64,000 nucleotides of DNA from Sphingobacterium detergens (GTDB lineage Bacteria; Bacteroidota; Bacteroidia; Sphingobacteriales; Sphingobacteriaceae): NCBI RefSeq assembly GCF_003610355.1, contig NZ_RAPY01000002.1, forward strand, positions 434,001 through 498,000, written 5' to 3'. How positions within the stretch are numbered: position 1 is the stretch's first letter; each line of letters starts with the position of its first letter. The notes beneath the pieces are model-generated. The model was not told the origin of the DNA. It searched no databases and was given only the letters and a program-made list of their open reading frames with translations. Both the position numbers and the translations under genes were made by a program. Shown in pieces: positions 25,801-33,417 of the stretch.

Positions 25801-26103
25801 AAATCATTTTCAATAGCTAATCAAGTCGAAGTAAATTTACTTCTTTTATTTTTTGAGCGCCTTCTTTTTTGTTATGAATTGACCGACAATAAAAAATATT
25901 CGTTTTGAGCTGATATTCGGTAGTTGTTCCATACCGCTTACATACCGTTGATATTCTAATTTTCAAGCTTGATTCCCACCTAAATTTGTATAGAAATAGC
26001 AAATAAAGTACATGCTGGCGGCCTTTATCGGAATAAAATTGGAATCCAGATAAGAAGAAGGAGGCGATTAACATCAAAGTAAATTATAATAATAAAAGAA
26101 GAC
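25801..26103. other. Gene-free stretch of 303 bases upstream of the amidase gene
   Basis: A minus-strand frame of 86 codons at 25817-26077 exists but its product is not protein-like and has no ribosome site. TAAATTTG at 25981-25988 could be a -7 element for the amidase operon, but I find no matching -33 box at the right distance. Confidence 0.45.
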
Positions 26104-26598
26104 ATGAATATTAAAGAACATCAATTGGTAGGTGTATCCTATAAGGATACACCTAATAAAAGCGGTAATATCAAGCCTATTTATATCATCATGCATTATG
26201 ATGGAGCATCCAATGCTACCAGTGCGATTTATTGGATGTCAGATCCAAAAAGCAAAGTTTCCGCTCATGTACACATCAGTCGCGATGGTGTTGTAACACA
26301 ACTGGCGCGATTCAATGTCAAATGTTGGCATGCAGGCCTGAGTTCCTGGGCTGGTTTGAAAGATCTGAACAGATACAGTATTGGGATTGAGTTGCAAAAT
26401 AGGGGGACAGAATCTTATACCGAAAAGCAGATCAATACAGCGATTGAAGTCTGCCAGGCAATTATTGCCCATTATCCCATTCAGGAAATTTTGGGGCATA
26501 GTGATATTGCCCCTGGAAGGAAGGAGGATCCGGGAGCACAATTCCCTTGGATGAAGTTTAAGCCACTAATAAAAAATAATTACTATGGAACTACTTGA
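26104..26598 (+). CDS. N-acetylmuramoyl-L-alanine amidase, phage endolysin type (Amidase_2)
   Basis: A 164-residue single-domain amidase that cuts the lactyl-peptide bond of peptidoglycan. Zinc ligands are visible as His in IIMHYDGAS, His in GHSDIAPGRKEDPG and Asp in the same stretch (EDPG); YSIGIELQN and CWHAG complete the AmpD/T7-lysozyme pattern. There is no signal peptide, as expected for a phage endolysin that depends on membrane disruption. The end overlaps the next gene by 14 bases. It opens a three-gene lysis-like cassette. Confidence 0.92.
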   Translation: MNIKEHQLVGVSYKDTPNKSGNIKPIYIIMHYDGASNATSAIYWMSDPKSKVSAHVHISRDGVVTQLARFNVKCWHAGLSSWAGLKDLNRYSIGIELQNRGTESYTEKQINTAIEVCQAIIAHYPIQEILGHSDIAPGRKEDPGAQFPWMKFKPLIKNNYYGTT

Positions 26599-26962
26599 AA
26601 TTTTGGAAAAGCTGATTATTCCTATCGTTACTGCTATCGGAGGTTACTTTGTCGGTCGTCCCAAGCAGCAGGCGGAAGTGGAAGCTACAAATGTGGAGAA
26701 TGCGGGGAAAGTGATTGATAAGTGGGAGGGTTATGCAAACCGGCTGGAAAAAGATATAGAACATTTAAGAGCTATTATCGAAGATCTCAACGAAGGGCTG
26801 AAACTCGCGAATGAGGATCGTATTGCCTGCTCGAAGACATTGGCCGAGTTGCAGGTGAAATATGATGACCTGATGAAGCTTTATAATGAATTGCAGATTG
26901 AACTAAAAAGAGTGAAAAATGAAAAATATACTTCGATTGACCGTAATGCTACTGCTCGTTAG
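26585..26962 (+). CDS. Membrane-anchored coiled-coil protein (i-spanin/holin-like)
   Basis: A 125-residue protein with one N-terminal membrane segment (about residues 9-24, LIIPIVTAIGGYFVG) followed by a long charged helical region with heptad-like spacing of leucine (LEKDIEHLRAIIEDLNEGL, LAELQVKYDDLMKLYNEL). This is the topology of an inner-membrane spanin subunit (Rz). It overlaps the amidase gene by 14 bases and the next gene by 44 bases in another frame, as Rz/Rz1 pairs do. It could instead be a holin accessory. No sequence family recognised. Confidence 0.75.
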   Translation: MELLEILEKLIIPIVTAIGGYFVGRPKQQAEVEATNVENAGKVIDKWEGYANRLEKDIEHLRAIIEDLNEGLKLANEDRIACSKTLAELQVKYDDLMKLYNELQIELKRVKNEKYTSIDRNATAR

Positions 26963-27419
26963 TAGCTGCGGTTTATTTAAAAAGATTACTAAAACAAAGG
27001 AGTCGCGGACAGTGGAGGCGAACGAAAAAATGGCCGAACTGTCAAGCGTGGATTCTAGTAGAAGGCACTTGGAGATTGAGCAATCATATAATCGACTCTT
27101 GACAGGGAGCGAGGCTCTGATGCAGATCGAAGGTGAGGAGATTGAGATTAGTCCGAATGGAGTTGTGCGAATAGGTAAGGGACGGATAAATAAACGCCGA
27201 ACGCATTATTCTGATAGCAGTAATGGTGTTGAGAAATATCTTTCTGATCAGCGTCGGGAGAGTGCCCACAATGTTCACTACAAAGAAGATAAACTGCGGA
27301 TAGATGAGAGAGCTTCAAAACGGATGGTGCAGCCGGCTGGAACAAATATATTCTATTTTTTGATAGGCTTACTTGTCGTGATATTCCTTTTGGTCTGGTG
27401 GTTGCGTCGGAGAGCGTAA
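26919..27419 (+). CDS. Lipoprotein with C-terminal membrane anchor, u-spanin topology
   Basis: A 166-residue protein starting inside the previous gene in another frame. The N-terminus is a lipoprotein signal (LLVSSC, Cys17); the middle is charged and probably helical (residues 25-135); the C-terminus is a strong transmembrane helix followed by RRR (NIFYFLIGLLVVIFLLVWWL). A lipid anchor for the outer membrane at one end and an inner-membrane helix at the other is the arrangement of unimolecular spanins such as phage T1 gp11, which fuse the two membranes at the end of lysis. Family membership is inferred from topology and context only. Confidence 0.75.
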   Translation: MKNILRLTVMLLLVSSCGLFKKITKTKESRTVEANEKMAELSSVDSSRRHLEIEQSYNRLLTGSEALMQIEGEEIEISPNGVVRIGKGRINKRRTHYSDSSNGVEKYLSDQRRESAHNVHYKEDKLRIDERASKRMVQPAGTNIFYFLIGLLVVIFLLVWWLRRRA

Positions 27420-27437
27420 TAATTGGATCAAAGATTA

Positions 27438-27488
27438 TTATACCGATCATTGAAAACTTCCTGCTCGTTGGTTTTATGGTCGGTATAA
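27438..27488. terminator. Hairpin between convergent genes
   Basis: TTATACCGATCAT (27438-27450) pairs with ATGGTCGGTATAA (27476-27488) with one G-U pair and a 25-base loop. It lies between the end of the lysis-like cassette and the convergent 207-codon gene; probably a bidirectional terminator. Confidence 0.5.
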
Positions 27489-27506
27489 ATTCTTGGGAAA
27501 CCAATC

Positions 27507-28130
27507 TTATTTATCATTGAAACGTTTATTAATGAAATAATAATTTGTCGCTTGCTTGATATCTTTCTTAAAATCGTTATACATATCAAATTGGTTACAT
27601 GCGCAGATGATGGACTTTTGTAAGGTATCGCTATTTATCTTTAAATATGGACCAAGTTCCTTGTATATCGTGCTTTTTACTTTAGCCTTTAGGTTATCCA
27701 GTTTTTCTGGCTGAAAAATACGCAAGACAACGGCGATTGCTTTGTAACGATGCTGGATATCTTTGTAATTGATGTACTCACCCATAATCTGCTGCGAGGG
27801 TATCCCCATAAATTCACAATAACAATCGATCACCTGACTTATCTTGGAAAGATCGGGCTCATATATTTTGTCAATTGATTTCAAAATTTCGGGATGGTTC
27901 TCTTTTAAGAAACTCATAATGAAAGAATAATATAAAGTGTTCATACGCTGGGAATTGGTCTTATCTTTTCGTTGACTTGTAATTGTTGTTAAACTTTTTG
28001 GTTGCATTAGGACGGTCATCAATCTCATACTTTGTGTTTCTTTTGAAATAATATCATATTTTATGATGTGCTGATGGTTCAATCCTGTTGATCTGTTTAG
28101 CTGCGAATTTGCTGTGATGAAGCGTTCCAT
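27507..28130 (-). CDS. Hypothetical protein with DnaA domain IV-like C-terminal half
   Basis: A 207-residue protein. The N-terminal 75 residues are basic and unstructured in look. From about residue 95 the pattern ISQVIDCYCEFMGIPSQQIM, HRYKAIAVVLRIF, IYKELGPYLKINSDTLQKS, ACNQFDMYNDFKKDI follows the order and spacing of helices in DnaA domain IV (the region with ARQIAMYL, IGxxFGGRDHTTV and a final FRxEI), although the DNA-contact signature RDHTTV is not kept. A remote Trp-repressor-like helix-turn-helix is therefore possible. It is divergent from the S24 repressor gene and may belong to the same phage-derived module. Confidence 0.65.
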   Translation of the reverse strand: MERFITANSQLNRSTGLNHQHIIKYDIISKETQSMRLMTVLMQPKSLTTITSQRKDKTNSQRMNTLYYSFIMSFLKENHPEILKSIDKIYEPDLSKISQVIDCYCEFMGIPSQQIMGEYINYKDIQHRYKAIAVVLRIFQPEKLDNLKAKVKSTIYKELGPYLKINSDTLQKSIICACNQFDMYNDFKKDIKQATNYYFINKRFNDK

Positions 28131-28254
28131 TTTTATGTTCTTTTAAAGTGTATATTTTTTTGTTCTGTCCTATTGCTACTAATCATTCAAAGTCATTAAC
28201 AGCTTCTTTTCCCTCTAATGAGTTGCCGATAGTAAGCACTAAGTGTTCATAATG

Positions 28255-28360
28255 TTTGTTAAACAAAGTTAAACAAATTTGTTAATCATTCAAGGTTTTT
28301 AATGTTAATTTTGTTGAATATTTTGTCTCTAATAGAAATTGTTAAACTTATTTGTTTAAT
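28255..28360. promoter_or_regulatory. Cluster of operator-like inverted repeats between divergent genes
   Basis: Three palindromic sites built from the same half-site lie within about 105 bases: TTTGTT-A-AACAAA (28255-28267), AACAAATTTGTT (28272-28283) and GTTAAAC-N6-GTTTAA (28341-28359). They sit in the 361-base gap between the DnaA-IV-like gene and the S24 repressor gene, the usual place for repressor binding sites. The rest of the gap is AT-rich with no coding frame. Binding by the adjacent repressor is inference. Confidence 0.55.
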
Positions 28361-28491
28361 TGTAATATATTGATAATAAGTTATTAATATATTTATTTTA
28401 TTTATTTATTTGTTTAGGTTTAATATCTTGTGTAACTTAGTGTCAGATTGTTATGAATTAGTGTAACATTTGTTAAATACCCTATAAAAAC

Positions 28492-29298
28492 ATGGAAACT
28501 TATCCGGATAATAATTTTGAGATTTTACGCTTGGAGATGGGAATTACCAATCGGGAATTTGCGGGCTTATTGGGGGTGCGTGAACAGGTGTATTCGCGTA
28601 TAAAGAAGGGTGAATATCCGATCGGTCTCACCATGAAAACCCGTATTCAAAATGCTTTTCCCAAAGTTCAGTACGATTGGCTGCTTTATGGAAAAGGAGA
28701 ACGAAATCAGTCTGGTGCAATCATTCAGCCTGATACTGTTTCCATGGTCAATGTAGGAAACGGAAAATCTATTGGATATTTTTCCAGTGATGTCAACTTT
28801 ATTGACGAGAATAAGAACAATATATTCTTTGAGGTGTCTCCTGGACGCTATTTGATGCAAACTAAGCTCGTGACCGAGAAGGCAAAAGCTGGTTATCTTT
28901 CGGGATTTTCGGACACTGAGTACATGGATGATTTACCTGCACATTTTATTACCGTGAATGAATTTCACAAAGGAGCTTACCGTTCTTTTGAAGTGAGTGG
29001 TGATAGTATGACAGACGGGACTGATGCTAGTGTCCTTGACGGCGATATTGTTACTGGACGTTTGATTAAACGAGAATTGTGGCAGTCAAAATTTCATACC
29101 CATAAATATAGATATTGGGTCGTCGTACATCGATATGAAGGAGTGATTATTAAGGAAATTGCTCATCACGATGTCGCTAATGGAATCCTTACATTACGTT
29201 CCCTCAATACGGACAAAGCTACTTATCCAGACTTTGAAGTCAGCTTGGATGATGTGGATCAGATCTTTAATGTTGTTGATATCAGCCGCTCATTATAA
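28492..29298 (+). CDS. S24/LexA-type phage repressor (HTH plus self-cleaving peptidase)
   Basis: A 268-residue repressor. Residues 5-65 form an XRE-type helix-turn-helix (MGITNREFAGLLGVREQVYSRIKKGEYPIG). The C-terminal domain is peptidase S24: Ser172 in SGDSMTDG and Lys221 in GVIIKEI are the catalytic pair, and A133-G134 in KAKAGYL is the likely autocleavage site. It should be inactivated after DNA damage through RecA, as for CI-like repressors. The gene is preceded by operator-like repeats and followed by a hairpin overlapping its stop codon. No integrase or structural phage gene is nearby. Confidence 0.9.
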   Translation: METYPDNNFEILRLEMGITNREFAGLLGVREQVYSRIKKGEYPIGLTMKTRIQNAFPKVQYDWLLYGKGERNQSGAIIQPDTVSMVNVGNGKSIGYFSSDVNFIDENKNNIFFEVSPGRYLMQTKLVTEKAKAGYLSGFSDTEYMDDLPAHFITVNEFHKGAYRSFEVSGDSMTDGTDASVLDGDIVTGRLIKRELWQSKFHTHKYRYWVVVHRYEGVIIKEIAHHDVANGILTLRSLNTDKATYPDFEVSLDDVDQIFNVVDISRSL

Positions 29299-29337
29299 AG
29301 ATGTTCAGTACATTTTTGTTTTCCACTGGACATCTTT
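29297..29337 (+). terminator. Hairpin at the 3' end of the repressor gene
   Basis: AAAGATGTTCAGT (29297-29309) pairs with ACTGGACATCTTT (29325-29337), one G-U pair, 15-base T-rich loop. It begins at the stop codon. There is no T tract after it, so termination efficiency is uncertain. Confidence 0.5.
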
Positions 29338-29360
29338 GAAATGATCAACCATAATCAGAC

Positions 29361-29401
29361 CTTGTTTCGCAAATAAAACCCGCTTTTATTTGCGAAACAA
29401 G
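29361..29401. repeat. Perfect 18-bp inverted repeat with 5-base loop
   Basis: The left arm CTTGTTTCGCAAATAAAA at 29361-29378 is the exact reverse complement of 29384-29401; the loop is CCCGC. No T tract on either side. It may be a bidirectional terminator, a DNA-binding site, or the end of a former mobile segment. Confidence 0.85.
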
Positions 29402-29550
29402 ATTCCTGTTGCTCCTGCATATAGCTACTTGTATATGCCCAATTGTATCACCGCTTTCTCGTCCTAACGCTGTTTGGAATAATAAAGAGATTCTTTATGT
29501 CCGGAAAATATAAACCTTATGGCTCACAACTTGTTAGTTTTTAAACTAAA

Positions 29551-29597
29551 AAATATAGTAAATAAAACTAATTAAATTAGTTTTATTTACTATATTT
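29551..29597. repeat. 47-bp perfect palindrome, AT-only apart from a few bases
   Basis: Positions 29551-29573 and 29575-29597 are exact reverse complements around one central A; the arm starts AAATATAGTAAATAAAACTA. It lies about 150 bases after the 18-bp palindrome, in the 506-base gap between the repressor gene and a small gene at 29805. The rest of the gap (29402-29550 and 29598-29804) shows no coding frame that I trust. Role unknown. Confidence 0.85.
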
Positions 29598-29804
29598 GAA
29601 TATGAATTGGAAGCAGATGAACATGTTTAATGTATGGTGTCTTAGCGTCGAACAGTATATATAATATACGCTATGACAAACAACCATATATAAAGGATAT
29701 TGGTTGCTCATTATTCTTACATGTTCATTGCTTTCAATTTCTATAAATCTAAGTGGTTAAATACGGCGTGTGCAGAGCATACGAGAAATAGAAACTTTAG
29801 AGAG

Positions 29805-30038
29805 ATGAATATCCCATTGACGAATGATATCCTTCAGGACTTAAAATGTAAAGGCTATAATATACTTAAGTCTGAGAATACTGTGGAAGATACGAATCAG
29901 TATTTTGTTCCGATAAAAGTGAATGATTTGTGGAGATTTCTGGAAGAGTTTAACAAAGAGTCTGCAACAATAGTGGTCGAAGATATCCTCGATGTTTCTG
30001 AGGGAGCCTTGGAAGGTAAATTTATTAGGGTATTTTAG
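29805..30038 (+). CDS. Small hypothetical protein (77 aa)
   Basis: A 77-residue acidic soluble protein, starting at the ATG at 29805 with AGAGAG eight bases before it; a longer frame from 29700 has no ribosome site and an unlikely N-terminus. Content: MNIPLTNDILQDLKCKGYN at the start, then LWRFLEEFNKESATIVVEDI. No family recognised. It is followed by a clear terminator. It could be a leftover of the phage-like module or an independent gene. Confidence 0.6.
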   Translation: MNIPLTNDILQDLKCKGYNILKSENTVEDTNQYFVPIKVNDLWRFLEEFNKESATIVVEDILDVSEGALEGKFIRVF

Positions 30039-30138
30039 AACTTAATCTAATTTCAAGTATAGATCCCGGAGCGTATCGTGGAGATAGACTGTTCATAGGG
30101 GCTGCCATTTACTAATCCATCATATGTTTATTTTTAAG

Positions 30139-30164
30139 GCCAGGTTTTTCAACCTGGCTTTTTG
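30139..30164 (+). terminator. Rho-independent terminator
   Basis: GCCAGGTT (30139-30146), loop TTTC, AACCTGGC (30151-30158), then TTTTTG. A canonical terminator about 100 bases after the 77-codon gene. Confidence 0.8.
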
Positions 30165-30406
30165 TGTTTAAAAGAAGCGTTCCAAGTCCCAAAAGCAAAC
30201 CCTTTCGGATTTGGAAAATGATTATCGGGGGATGCCAACAAAATTAGATAAACTAGGGCTGTTTGACCTTCTTGGCTCTCCTGTTGTAAAGAGATTCCCC
30301 GGGCAATAATCTCTGTAAACTCTAGTATGACACCCCTCAAATGGATTAATGGAATTTTATCCTACCAGCAATTACACTTATTAATAGTCTGATATGAGAT
30401 GTTGTG
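30165..30406. other. Gene-free stretch between the terminator and msrAB
   Basis: Together with 30039-30138 this makes a gap of 368 bases. A 63-codon minus-strand frame (30149-30340) overlaps the terminator and its product has no recognisable features. Nothing else seen. Confidence 0.45.
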
Positions 30407-31501
30407 CTACTTAGTTTTGTCGCTTTTGGTTTGTAACAGAGGAATAAATTTCTCATAACCTTCCGCTTTCATTTGATCTTTTGGGATAAAGCGTAGTGAA
30501 GCACTGTTGATACAATAACGTAGTCCCCCTTGTTCAGTCGGCCCATCATTAAAAACATGGCCTAAATGAGCGTCACCTGTTTTGCTTCTCACTTCAGTTC
30601 TATTCATCCCAAAAGACCTATCGCTTTTTTCGGCAATCAGCCGATCATTGATCGGTTTAGAAAAGCTTGGCCATCCGCAATCGGATTCAAACTTATCGGT
30701 AGAAATAAATAGGGGCTCGCCGGTGGTAACGTCAACATAAATGCCTTCCCGAAATTCATTCCAATAAGCATTGTCAAAAGCCTTTTCAGTAGCATTGTTT
30801 TGAGTAACATCATATTGTAATGCAGTCAGCTCCTTTTTCAGTGTTTTTTTGTCCACTTTATTGTACTTAGCCGGTTTTGGATTTGCCTGTCGCGCTTTCT
30901 CAAATAGGTCAGCAGGAATATGGCAGTAACCCTGAGGATTTTTCTCTAAATAATTTTGATGATAATTTTCAGCAGTATAGAAATTCCGTAGGGGACCAAT
31001 TTCTACAACAAGCTTTGAGCTATAGCTCTTTGCAAGCTGACCAATCTCATCCCGGATTGTTTTTTCATCCTCTTTCTTTGTAAAGTAAATTCCTGTCCGA
31101 TATTGAGTACCAATATCATTACCCTGTTTATCCATGCTTGTCGGGTCAATTGTTTTAAAGTATAAGTCGATCAACAATTTCAAATCAACTAGCGTAGGAT
31201 CATAATCGACTTTTACGGCTTCTACAAACCCAGTATTGCCCGTTGATACCTGTTCATAGCTCGGTTTGGCAAGATTCCCATTCGCATACCCAACTTCTGT
31301 AGCTGTTACCCCTCTTATTTGTTTGAAGTAATGTTCTGTCCCCCAAAAGCAGCCTCCCGCAAAGTAGATTTCGCTAGTTTTACTGTTATGAGCTGAGTTC
31401 TTTTCTGGAGCTGATGCTTTCTCTTCTCCTTGTGAAAAGCCTATTTTGACTATTATCAAGCCTATAAAGGCGAGTATAGTGATTGTCCATATAATTTTCA
31501 T
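30407..31501 (-). CDS. msrAB: Peptide methionine sulfoxide reductase MsrA/MsrB fusion
   Basis: A 364-residue fusion with an N-terminal signal or anchor helix (about residues 4-23), so it acts in the cell envelope. MsrA (about 43-200) has GGCFWG with catalytic Cys51, which repairs Met-S-sulfoxide. MsrB (about 220-355) has SDCGWPSF, GDAHLGHVF and RYCINSASLRF with catalytic Cys330, which repairs Met-R-sulfoxide. The second cysteine of SDCGW may act in regeneration. It is the last gene of an operon led by an ECF sigma factor and its anti-sigma factor, 6 bases after the DUF417 gene, which suggests induction by envelope oxidation. Confidence 0.95.
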   Translation of the reverse strand: MKIIWTITILAFIGLIIVKIGFSQGEEKASAPEKNSAHNSKTSEIYFAGGCFWGTEHYFKQIRGVTATEVGYANGNLAKPSYEQVSTGNTGFVEAVKVDYDPTLVDLKLLIDLYFKTIDPTSMDKQGNDIGTQYRTGIYFTKKEDEKTIRDEIGQLAKSYSSKLVVEIGPLRNFYTAENYHQNYLEKNPQGYCHIPADLFEKARQANPKPAKYNKVDKKTLKKELTALQYDVTQNNATEKAFDNAYWNEFREGIYVDVTTGEPLFISTDKFESDCGWPSFSKPINDRLIAEKSDRSFGMNRTEVRSKTGDAHLGHVFNDGPTEQGGLRYCINSASLRFIPKDQMKAEGYEKFIPLLQTKSDKTK

Positions 31502-31507
31502 GATCTT

Positions 31508-31957
31508 TTATTTTTTAGCTGATTGCAGTAAACTGATTCCAAAGCCAAGAAATAGTATATCCTTAAGGATAAAGAAATCTGTCACAGGAACTCCGTCTAC
31601 ATGTTTGAACATATTTGGTGTTGTAAAGAGATAACTTAAAGTCATCGTAAAAATAATACATACCCCAATTCCGGCGTATCGTCTCAATTGCTTAAATTTT
31701 AAACTCAGTAAGATAAGTATGGCAACAGCTATTTCAACAATACCAACAATATTGGACACCATTTGTTCACTCCATAGTTTGTATAGCCAGGAAGAGAGTG
31801 GATGATTCGCTATCAATGGCTTTATGGCCATCGCCTCCGTTGGGGTAAATTTGAAAATCCCAAGCCACAGAAGAATGAAGACCATGCCGAATGTGGAAAT
31901 GTAGAAACCCCATTGTGATGATGGTGGGGAATTTTTTGTTTGCGTTATGAGATGCAT
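31508..31957 (-). CDS. DUF417 (YkgB-like) inner-membrane protein
   Basis: A 149-residue protein with four probable membrane helices. WLGIFKFTPTEAMAIKPLIANHPLSSWLY is the diagnostic DUF417 block, and the C-terminal LSYLFTTPNMFKH...FFILKDILFLG completes it. E. coli YkgB/RclC in this family belongs to the reactive-chlorine regulon, in which envelope oxidation is countered. Here the gene lies directly before msrAB, in keeping with such a role; the biochemical action is unknown. Confidence 0.9.
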   Translation of the reverse strand: MHLITQTKNSPPSSQWGFYISTFGMVFILLWLGIFKFTPTEAMAIKPLIANHPLSSWLYKLWSEQMVSNIVGIVEIAVAILILLSLKFKQLRRYAGIGVCIIFTMTLSYLFTTPNMFKHVDGVPVTDFFILKDILFLGFGISLLQSAKK

Positions 31958-32034
31958 TTTTCTAAAATTTTAATTTGTACTTACTGTTTCCCTTTTAGTA
32001 GCATGCACTTCAAAATCCTGACAAAAAAATCCTT

Positions 32035-32304
32035 TTATTTTAACTTGTCTTTTAATTTGTCTTTAAAGAGCTCTAGTTCATTTTTACTAAATTTTTCAGG
32101 AGCATCTTGTGTGAATATCTTTTTCATCATACTTTCCATTGCATGTACTTTGCGGTTATAGGCACTGCACCACTTACAGATCATAAGATGTAGCCTTAAG
32201 CGTATTTTTTGGAAAAATGGAATCTCACCAGCATTTTGCTGTTCGATAAGCAGTGTTGCTTGTTTGCAGGGCATTACCAATATATGAATGAGTTGTTTTA
32301 TCAT
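32035..32304 (-). CDS. Zinc-binding anti-sigma factor (ZAS type)
   Basis: An 89-residue protein without membrane segment. RLHLMICKWCSAY carries H-x-x-x-C-x-x-C, the ZAS motif, and an upstream cysteine in MPCKQATLLIEQQ supplies the fourth ligand, matching the start of the domain (C-x-x-A-T-x-L-I-x-x). A thiol-zinc centre can be oxidised, releasing the sigma factor. It starts 11 bases after the ECF sigma gene, its likely partner. Confidence 0.85.
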   Translation of the reverse strand: MIKQLIHILVMPCKQATLLIEQQNAGEIPFFQKIRLRLHLMICKWCSAYNRKVHAMESMMKKIFTQDAPEKFSKNELELFKDKLKDKLK

Positions 32305-32315
32305 TGCTTACGAAA

Positions 32316-32867
32316 TCATGAGATATTAAACCAGTTAAATTCCAGGCACTCCCGAAGTTGCATACGACTTCGTTGGAGGATTTTCCATAGATTAGTTGTC
32401 GTAAGGCCAGTTTCCTGACATACGCTAGCCGCTTTTTTTTCTTCTAAATAATAGAGCTTTACCGGGATAAGCCATTTTAGGGGCAATTTGTCCATACACT
32501 CGGCCATTACGCTATTAAAATCGTTGTTGTCAAGGAGGTTGTCGTCTTTTTCATTCCAGTCTTGTAGAATATCATCATGCTTCCATGATCCCTCACTATC
32601 AAAATAATGATCCAGTGGAATATTGCCTGTATGTCGGTACTTTTTACGGTAAAACTCAGCGACTTTATTCTTAAGAATAGCCATTAGCCAAGTCTTTACA
32701 TTGCTCCGCCCCTGGAAAGAATGGTATGATTCGAATGCAGACATAAATACATTTTGGACTATATCTTCCGCATCTTGTCGGTCTGAAAGCAAAAAAAGAG
32801 CGCTATTGAGAAGTGTATCACTATAGATATCAATCCATTGTTGTAGATGTTTTGATCGCTTGTCCAT
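32316..32867 (-). CDS. ECF sigma factor
   Basis: A 183-residue sigma-70 family ECF factor. Region 2 is visible in QDAEDIVQNVFMSAFESYHSFQGRSNVKTWLMAILKN and region 4 in KLPLKWLIPVKLYYLEEKKAASVCQETGLTTTNLWKILQRSRMQLRECLE. The gene order sigma - ZAS anti-sigma - DUF417 - msrAB suggests that this factor directs the cell's response to methionine or thiol oxidation in the envelope. Autoregulation is likely but I cannot identify the promoter. Confidence 0.92.
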   Translation of the reverse strand: MDKRSKHLQQWIDIYSDTLLNSALFLLSDRQDAEDIVQNVFMSAFESYHSFQGRSNVKTWLMAILKNKVAEFYRKKYRHTGNIPLDHYFDSEGSWKHDDILQDWNEKDDNLLDNNDFNSVMAECMDKLPLKWLIPVKLYYLEEKKAASVCQETGLTTTNLWKILQRSRMQLRECLEFNWFNIS

Positions 32868-32950
32868 ATAGTCAATTATAATCCTATAAAATTAGAAATA
32901 GTTTTTTGATACTTCTTATCTAATCAAAATTGATTACGGCGATCACAGAA

Positions 32951-33352
32951 TTAGCTCTCTAAAAATTGGATCATAATCACTAAAAGAACAATAAGAAGAA
33001 AGCAAATGACAGTAATTGAAAGGATATACTGTTTTTTATTCCTTTTTATGAAAAAACTGTTCGCTTTCCAAATAAAAAATATATAAGCAAGTAAGGGATA
33101 AGCTATACTAAAAATCTTTGCCCAATACGAACTGATAGCGAAGAGAAGGAAGAGGGAAATCAACAAATATGAAACCGCCAGTGATAGATGAAATTTTCTA
33201 AAATATGGGACAAAAGCCTTTATGTCAAATTGTTGCTTTTCTGTTGACGAAAGGGTGTTATATCCAGAAAGTGACGAGTCTGCATTCTCTTCAGTGACTA
33301 GAAAAGCAACTGTTGCCAAAATTACGCTTAATACTAAAACTAAAGTAATCAT
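32951..33352 (-). CDS. DUF3784-like membrane protein
   Basis: A 133-residue protein with an N-terminal helix, a soluble loop containing SLSGYNTLSSTEKQQFDIKA (the G-Y-N-T-x-S-x-x-E-K pattern of DUF3784) and three further helices. Function unknown. Same strand as the sigma factor operon but separated from it by 83 bases. Confidence 0.75.
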   Translation of the reverse strand: MITLVLVLSVILATVAFLVTEENADSSLSGYNTLSSTEKQQFDIKAFVPYFRKFHLSLAVSYLLISLFLLFAISSYWAKIFSIAYPLLAYIFFIWKANSFFIKRNKKQYILSITVICFLLIVLLVIMIQFLES

Positions 33353-33417
33353 CTGTTAAAAATTGTTTTTTGCGATCCTATTTTGTCTATTTTCTATTGA
33401 AACCTTACTTCGTTCTT

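Noticed and set aside
25817..26077. 86-codon minus-strand frame upstream of the amidase
   Set aside because: No ribosome site, composition not protein-like, no recognisable motif; probably chance.
28255..28360. CRISPR-like repeats
   Set aside because: The TTTGTT/AACAAA units are short palindromes at irregular spacing without spacers or cas genes.
26104..29298. A complete prophage
   Set aside because: Only lysis, control and replication-like genes are seen; no integrase, terminase, capsid or tail gene and no matching att repeats were found in the window.
29700..29804. N-terminal extension of the small gene at 29805
   Set aside because: The added 35 residues have no ribosome site upstream and an unlikely composition; the ATG at 29805 has AGAGAG in front.
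30149..30340. 63-codon minus-strand frame before msrAB
   Set aside because: It overlaps a clear terminator and its product lacks any recognisable feature.
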